Assembly (NCBI GenBank): GCA_947302355.1
Contig: CAMYUU010000006.1
Span: forward strand, 1 to 47,430
Source of the DNA: an uncultured Candidatus Saccharibacteria bacterium
GTDB taxonomy: Bacteria; Patescibacteriota; Saccharimonadia; Saccharimonadales; Saccharimonadaceae
Reading direction: 5' to 3'
DNA length: 47,430 bases
Shown piece after piece: positions 42,894 through 47,430 of this stretch. Numbering within the stretch: position 1 is the stretch's first letter; every line of letters starts with the position of its first letter. Below the pieces are notes generated by a model. The model worked only from the letters and a program-made list of their open reading frames with translations. It made no database searches and was not told the DNA's origin. The position numbers and the translations under genes are program-made.

Positions 42894-44054
42894 TGCAATA
42901 ATGCCGCCACCTAAACATTCCTTTTCGTTATATAACACGGCAGATTGTCCCGACGCGGGCCGTTTTATTTCATTAGCAAAAGTTAGTTTCTTGCCGTCGA
43001 ACCGTGCAGGAATTAGTGGAGCTCTGTGTCGCATGCGCACTAGGCATGAATCAAAGGCGGAATTGGTTCTCAGAAAGACATCTCTTAACTCGAGCTCATT
43101 TACCCATAAATTTTCATTATTCAGATCTTTCGAAACATAAATGATGTTGTTCTTCATATCCTTTTTTACTATATAATATGGCAAACCATCATTTACTTTG
43201 CCTTTTTCGCCATTCAAATATAGCCCATGACGCTGGCCGATGGTATAGAACACTGTACCTTCATGATATCCCAATATTTCACCGCTTTCAATCTCGCGAA
43301 TTTCACCCGGCTGAATGTCGATATACTCTTTGAGGAAATCCTTCATGCCCACTTCTCCCACAAAGCACACGCCCATAGATTCCCTCTTGTAGGCATTGTG
43401 TAGGCTATTTTCTTCTGCTAGCTTTTTGACTTCCGGCTTAGTCATTTCGCCAATTGGGAAGATAGTATGTACTAATGCTTCGTTTGAAATGCGATAAAGG
43501 AAATAGGTTTGATCTTTATTTTCGTCGACGGCACGTAGCAAAGCGGGAGAATCTAATCTATCTGACTCTCGAACATGTCCCGGACGGCGAAGCTCGCCGT
43601 CCGAGAATGAGCCCCCCGTGAAGACGGGCGGGCGAGTGGGTTCGAGAGTGGACGGATTAGATTCTCCTACCCTTGCATAGTGTCCAGTGGCAATAAAATC
43701 GGCCCCCTGCTTCATGGCTCTTTCGTAGAATAGTTTAAACTTGATTTCCTGATTGCACATGATGTCTGGGTTTGGCGTATTTCCAGCTTTAAACTCACGT
43801 AGCATATATTCCACGACTTTTTCGCGATATTCATTTTCAAAATCCCAAACCTCAAAATCAATGCCGAGCCTTACTGCCACACGCTTGGCATCCGCAAGAT
43901 CTTCCGCCCAAGGACATTTCATTCCGGGAAGATCTTGTGACCAGTTTTTCATGTATACGCCCACTACATCGTAACCTTGCTCTTTTAAAAGCATGGCCGA
44001 CACGCTCGAATCCACACCGCCACTCATCCCAACGAAAACTTTAGTCTTACTCAT
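42891..44054 (-). CDS. mnmA: tRNA-specific 2-thiouridylase MnmA with palindromic-element insertion
   Basis: MnmA adds sulfur to U34 of tRNA-Lys/Glu/Gln. The 387-residue protein has the PP-loop GMSGGVDSSV (9-18), the first catalytic Cys in CNQEIKF, the second in GVCFVGE and the ATGHYAR segment. About residues 130-170 (SNPSTLEPTRPPVFTG to RESDRLDSPALL) are foreign and encoded by a palindromic element (43546-43667). It starts inside the end of the cysteine desulfurase gene, its natural sulfur donor, giving a two-gene thiolation operon. Confidence 0.93.
   Translation of the reverse strand: MSKTKVFVGMSGGVDSSVSAMLLKEQGYDVVGVYMKNWSQDLPGMKCPWAEDLADAKRVAVRLGIDFEVWDFENEYREKVVEYMLREFKAGNTPNPDIMCNQEIKFKLFYERAMKQGADFIATGHYARVGESNPSTLEPTRPPVFTGGSFSDGELRRPGHVRESDRLDSPALLRAVDENKDQTYFLYRISNEALVHTIFPIGEMTKPEVKKLAEENSLHNAYKRESMGVCFVGEVGMKDFLKEYIDIQPGEIREIESGEILGYHEGTVFYTIGQRHGLYLNGEKGKVNDGLPYYIVKKDMKNNIIYVSKDLNNENLWVNELELRDVFLRTNSAFDSCLVRMRHRAPLIPARFDGKKLTFANEIKRPASGQSAVLYNEKECLGGGIIA
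43546..43667 (-). repeat. Palindromic element in mnmA
   Basis: Perfect 13-bp outer repeat GGAGAATCTAATC / GATTAGATTCTCC, inner CTCTCGAAC / GTTCGAGAG, an internal GGACGGCGA hairpin and core CCCGTGAAGACGGG (43615-43628), which is in the opposite orientation to the gene compared with obg. Confidence 0.82.
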
Positions 44055-45219
44055 TGTTTTCGAGCCTCTTTCTTTCCGTAGCTACAACTTCATTCATGAT
44101 TCTGGCCACTTCGTGAATCTGGCTCTCATCATTAGTTTCGCCTAGTGAAATCCTAAGCGAACCCGCAATTTGTTCGTCGGTAAGCCCGATGGCTTTTAGT
44201 ACATGAGAACGTACGCCCTTAGAAGCGGCACAGGCAGCCCCCGTCGAAACGTAAACTTGTTTTTCCTCAAGAAGAAAGATTAACCTCTCTGCATCTATAC
44301 CATTATAGCATAATACGATAAAATTGTCAAGCATGTGCTTTTTGTTAACTAATTCATACCCCTGTAATTCTGCTAATAGGATTTTCCGCCAAGTGGTATA
44401 CTTTTTGCGATTACTCGTTAGGTGTTTTTTTGCGATTTCCAGCGCCTTAGCAAACCCAATTACGCCAGGCACGTTTTCGGTCCCACTTCTAAATCCATTC
44501 TCCTGCCCGCCTCCAAGAGTTAGTGGCTTTAGTCTAGCTTCATGTGAAACATACAGAGCCCCCACGCCTTTAGGCCCATACACTTTGGCGGAGTTAATCG
44601 TTAGTAAATCTATTCCGAGGCGCGCCACATTGATGTCTAGTAAGTTTAAAGCCTGCGAAGCGTCAGAGTGAAGCAAAAGCTGGGTCTTAATTCCTCGCTT
44701 CAATCTATCAAGTTTTGCCTCACGGATGATGGCGGCTATCTCAGCTAGCGGTTGGATAGTCCCGAGTTCGTTATTTGCTAGTGCTACTGAAACCAATTCT
44801 ACATCGTCGGTAAGTTTGTCTTTAAAATCATTTAAGTCAATTAGTCCATTTGGCAAGACTCTGATTGCTTCTCCGCCATATTGTTCGGCCACTCTCCTTA
44901 CTGAATCGTGCTCGGTTTCTAAATATAATACAGATTTTATACTTTGACCCGACAAACTTTGGCGTGAGTCAACGCAATCAATACTAGTAAACGCCAAATT
45001 ATTGGCCTCAGTCGCGCCTGCCGTGATAATCAAATCTGAAGCCTTAGCGCCAATTGCGTGCGCGATTGTTCCCTTGGCTGCTTCGTAATTAGCATTAACT
45101 TTCTTTGCGGGTAGATAAGCAGCTGAAGGATTAAAGAAATCATGCAAAAAATACGGCTCCATCGCCTCCAATACCTTTTTCGAAACTGGCGTAGCCGCCG
45201 CATGATCAAGATAAATCAT
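44047..45219 (-). CDS. Cysteine desulfurase (NifS/IscS family)
   Basis: This PLP enzyme takes sulfur from cysteine for tRNA thiolation and Fe-S clusters. The 390-residue protein has MIYLDHAAATP at the start, HSDASQALN (about 190), the PLP-lysine segment NSAKVYGPKG and the catalytic-loop Cys in STGAACAASKG (about 325). The overlap with mnmA points to tRNA thiolation as its main job. The start is predicted leaderless (TGT-TATAAT, ATTAGA, ATG). Confidence 0.92.
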   Translation of the reverse strand: MIYLDHAAATPVSKKVLEAMEPYFLHDFFNPSAAYLPAKKVNANYEAAKGTIAHAIGAKASDLIITAGATEANNLAFTSIDCVDSRQSLSGQSIKSVLYLETEHDSVRRVAEQYGGEAIRVLPNGLIDLNDFKDKLTDDVELVSVALANNELGTIQPLAEIAAIIREAKLDRLKRGIKTQLLLHSDASQALNLLDINVARLGIDLLTINSAKVYGPKGVGALYVSHEARLKPLTLGGGQENGFRSGTENVPGVIGFAKALEIAKKHLTSNRKKYTTWRKILLAELQGYELVNKKHMLDNFIVLCYNGIDAERLIFLLEEKQVYVSTGAACAASKGVRSHVLKAIGLTDEQIAGSLRISLGETNDESQIHEVARIMNEVVATERKRLENNE

Positions 45220-45239
45220 TCTAATATTATAACATATTT

Positions 45240-45779
45240 TTACTCAGTTTCAAATACGCCTACGAACTTAAATTCCTTGTCGCCGTCTTTTAGTATTAGT
45301 GTATTATCGTTCTGATTAAGTTCGTATTCATACTCGTTTTCCAAGGTATAGAGCCAATCAGTTTCAATCTTGAGCTCACCATCGTCCAGCGCCCAGATGA
45401 AATCATAATCATTGATATGATTATTAGTAGTCAGAGTCCCTTTGCCGATTTCGGTAAATTTCCAAATCACGCCATGCTCACAATTTGATTCTGTCTCCTC
45501 GCTTGAATCGCAATTTGAGCCATCTTCCAGTATCCATTCTTTTGCTGAAATCAAGTATTCTCCGTCTTGTATTACAGGACCACCCGTCAACTGGATTATT
45601 AAAAAGACTGTCCCAGCAATCATTGTAAGAATTCCAAAAACGAAAACAATTATCGATACGAGTTTTTTCTTGGATTTTTTCTCGACTTTTGCTTTATTCT
45701 TTTTCTCTGCCCCGTTCTCAGGCTTAAAAGCCTCAGCTAATTTTTCCATAGGCACATTACCATTCGTAGCATCTTCCAT
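45240..45779 (-). CDS. Membrane-anchored hypothetical protein, 179 aa
   Basis: A Lys-rich cytoplasmic N-terminus, one hydrophobic segment (about 43-65) and an extracellular domain of about 110 residues with two close cysteines (SNCDSSEETESNCEHG) that may form a disulfide. The C-terminal part is beta-strand-like. The family is not recognised. TGT-TAAAAT, AATAAT, ATG predicts a leaderless mRNA. Confidence 0.65.
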   Translation of the reverse strand: MEDATNGNVPMEKLAEAFKPENGAEKKNKAKVEKKSKKKLVSIIVFVFGILTMIAGTVFLIIQLTGGPVIQDGEYLISAKEWILEDGSNCDSSEETESNCEHGVIWKFTEIGKGTLTTNNHINDYDFIWALDDGELKIETDWLYTLENEYEYELNQNDNTLILKDGDKEFKFVGVFETE

Positions 45780-45820
45780 ATTATTATTTTAACATAAAAA
45801 TAATGTTATTTTAAGTAATG

Positions 45821-46624
45821 TTACAGCCCGAATAAATCGTGTGCGTTTTTAGTCGTGACTTTCTCAATGGTATTAAAATCTTGCCCCAACTTGTCGCTTA
45901 GCCAATCAGCAATTTCGCGTATATAAGATGGTTCGTTTGTTTCTCCGCGATGTGGTACTGGCGCCAAAAACGGCGCGTCCGTCTCGAGTAATGTTCTCTC
46001 GAGTGGCGGAGTGGGTAAAGTCGAATAAGTTGCAAGACCGTTTACTCCCACATAAAAATCAGTTTCGTTCAGGATTCTTTTTAAGACCTTCTTGCTGTCC
46101 GTAAAAGAATGTACTACGCCACGTATATTTGGAAAATTAGATACCACCGCAAAGAAATCAGCGAACGCTTCCCGTACATGAAAAGACACCGGCAAATCAT
46201 TATCAACCGCTAGCTGCAACATTTGCTCAAAAAGTTTAATTTGCGCCTCGCGATTATAGCCCTCATAATGATAATCCAGCCCCACTTCGCCAATCGCGAC
46301 TAGGTGATTGGAATATGGCTTTTCGGGAGACGGGTCGCTCGCGCCCGTCGTCACGGGGCTCGCGCCCTCATCCTCGGTCGTAACCTCCGGAAGCCCTCGA
46401 AAAGGAACCATTCCTGCATCAATATAACAAAGCGACAAGTGTGTCTCCGGAATCTTCTCGCAAGATTCTACTCGCACTACATAAATATTATCGTACTTAT
46501 GTGTTTCGTCAATCACCCCCTCAACTTCAACTAAACGTGCGCCAATCAAACGAATTAAATCCTCATCAGAAACTTCTTTGGGGATTATGACATATTTTTT
46601 TAACCAATTCAAAGAAATCTTCAT
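45821..46624 (-). CDS. Chimeric gene: PheT N-terminus joined to TatD lacking its N-terminus
   Basis: Residues about 1-72 (MKISLNWLKKYVIIPKEVSD; VEVEGVIDE; YDNIYVVRVES) are the start of phenylalanyl-tRNA synthetase beta (PheT), correctly placed 10 bases after pheS with an AGGAGG RBS. After about 30 residues from a palindromic element, the protein continues as TatD from HLVAIGEVGLDYH to its end (HSFTDSKK; LLETDAPFLAP). TatD's first 85 or so residues, with the HxH metal ligands, are missing, so nuclease activity is doubtful; PheT lacks about 90% of its length. Either a deletion fused the two genes or the assembly joined two loci at the repeat. A full pheT must exist elsewhere if the cell is viable. 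Confidence 0.82.
   Translation of the reverse strand: MKISLNWLKKYVIIPKEVSDEDLIRLIGARLVEVEGVIDETHKYDNIYVVRVESCEKIPETHLSLCYIDAGMVPFRGLPEVTTEDEGASPVTTGASDPSPEKPYSNHLVAIGEVGLDYHYEGYNREAQIKLFEQMLQLAVDNDLPVSFHVREAFADFFAVVSNFPNIRGVVHSFTDSKKVLKRILNETDFYVGVNGLATYSTLPTPPLERTLLETDAPFLAPVPHRGETNEPSYIREIADWLSDKLGQDFNTIEKVTTKNAHDLFGL
46319..46404 (-). repeat. Palindromic element at the pheT-tatD junction
   Basis: Outer CTTTTCG / CGAAAAG arms and the core CCCGTCGTCACGGG (46344-46357; CCCGTGACGACGGG on the coding strand). The flank GCGCGAGCGACCCGTCTC resembles obg copy 2. Confidence 0.75.
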
Positions 46625-46634
46625 CGCACTCCTC

Positions 46635-47430
46635 CTATTTAAATTCTCTTAAGAAATTAAGGTTACCGCTCTCAAAATGACGCACATCGTCTAGGCCATA
46701 TCGAAGCATTACTAGCCGATCAATTCCTCCACCCCAAGCAAAGCCATGGTACACGGTCGGATCAATTCCGGCCATTTTGAGGACATTTGGATGAATCATG
46801 CCACATCCCAACATTTCAAGATAATCACCCTTCTTACCACCCAGTAATTTTGGTTTTTCAATCATAAATTCGAGTGACGGTTCCGTAAACGGAAAATACC
46901 CAGGCTGCGTGCGAATGCTGAGTTTCTGCTCATAATACTTTTCAAAAAATTCCCTCAAAATCCCAAGCATCTGCCCCATGTTACAATCACGAGAAACATA
47001 AACTCCTTCACATTGATAAAAAGTATGCTCATGCGTCGCATCGACATCTTCGTTTCTAAATACTCTGCCAGGTACTACCACGGCAATCGGTTTGTTTTCT
47101 TCCAAATTATGTCGATATGCCTTCAGAACCCTATGTTGCATCGTGGAGGTATGTGCTGGTGGAATCAAACCTTCTTCTGTACGAAAAGTATCATAACCAT
47201 CTCGTGCCGGATGTTCCTTCGCGAAGTTTAAAGAATCAAACATGTGAAACTCATCATCTAGCTGCCGCGACTCCATCACATCGAATCCCATCAGCTGATA
47301 AATGTCCGTCACCCTCTGAAGCTCCGTCATTAATGGATGCATCGAACCCAGTTCAGCCGGATAAAACTCTGGCATAGGCTCATTCACACCACTCCAAGCG
47401 GTTATATCAAGCGGCTCAACAGCCTGATCA
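46635..47430 (-). CDS. pheS: Phenylalanyl-tRNA synthetase alpha subunit, 3' part
   Basis: PheS carries the aminoacylation site of the PheST heterotetramer. The frame is open through the window edge (AVEPLDITAW upstream of NEPMPEFYPAELGSMHPL), so the N-terminal coiled coil and beginning are outside. The visible part has GSMHPL, HTSTMQHRVL (class II motif 2 region), RNEDVDATHEHTFYQCEG, FTEPSLEFMI and the motif 3 AWGGGIDRLVMLRYG. The catalytic domain looks intact. The next gene is the pheT-tatD chimera. Confidence 0.94.
   Translation of the reverse strand, partial: DQAVEPLDITAWSGVNEPMPEFYPAELGSMHPLMTELQRVTDIYQLMGFDVMESRQLDDEFHMFDSLNFAKEHPARDGYDTFRTEEGLIPPAHTSTMQHRVLKAYRHNLEENKPIAVVVPGRVFRNEDVDATHEHTFYQCEGVYVSRDCNMGQMLGILREFFEKYYEQKLSIRTQPGYFPFTEPSLEFMIEKPKLLGGKKGDYLEMLGCGMIHPNVLKMAGIDPTVYHGFAWGGGIDRLVMLRYGLDDVRHFESGNLNFLREFK

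Noticed and set aside
1-47430. Alternative genetic code (UGA recoded, as in some CPR lineages)
   Set aside because: TGA ends several intact genes (for example at 17052 and 35541) and no in-frame TGA is seen inside conserved proteins.

Overview
The window looks like part of the chromosome of a Patescibacteria/CPR bacterium, most likely Candidatus Saccharibacteria (TM7). This is inferred from gene content: an alanyl-tRNA synthetase that ends after the editing domain, an FtsA/PilM-like ATPase, secreted FISUMP/InlB-type proteins, a sorting-signal-like surface protein, and TGA used as an ordinary stop. No rRNA is present, so the placement is not proven.

Layout. 1-10.1 kb: a type I restriction-modification operon (hsdM-hsdS-hsdR, leftward) and an HD hydrolase, next to a KAP-type membrane NTPase with an XRE regulator and an ImmA/IrrE-type peptidase; this reads as a defence island. 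10.2-18 kb: small accessory genes (TfoX domain, acidic protein, DUF1771-like coiled coil, membrane protein, MBL hydrolase, GmrSD-like DUF262/DUF1524 protein), tRNA-Leu(UAG) and a surface protein. 18-20.5 kb: recG-rsmD. 20.5-28.1 kb: an array of seven paralogous YdcK-like beta-solenoid genes, each with its own promoter and terminator, interleaved with trmD, a deleted trmD copy and a candidate ncRNA. 28.1-47.4 kb: mostly core genes (obg, LysM-CHAP hydrolase, RuvX-MltG fusion, histidine kinase/response regulator, pseudouridine synthase, FtsA-like, secreted protein, alaS, mnmA, cysteine desulfurase, pheS).

Main discoveries. (1) Every solenoid gene, and one unrelated coiled-coil gene, carries a short 5'-leader motif complementary to a 3'-UTR motif that directly abuts the terminator hairpin. 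Across paralogs the two motifs change together (GTTGG/CCAAC, GTCGG/CCGAC, GTTGA/TCAAC, GTTGAA/TTCGAC). For the coiled-coil gene the match is 14 nt and begins at the predicted +1. This predicts panhandle mRNAs whose ends pair and stack on the terminator. (2) Core genes show the opposite design: extended -10 (TGn-TATAAT) followed 6-9 nt later by the start codon, hence predicted leaderless mRNAs. (3) GC-rich palindromic elements sharing a CCCGTNNNGACGGG core sit in frame inside obg (twice), a pseudouridine synthase gene, mnmA and a tatD-like gene, resembling Rickettsia palindromic elements. (4) One of them lies at the junction of a pheT-tatD chimera. (5) trmD is split by a frameshift at an A9 run that exactly contains the dnaX-type slippery heptamer A-AAA-AAG.
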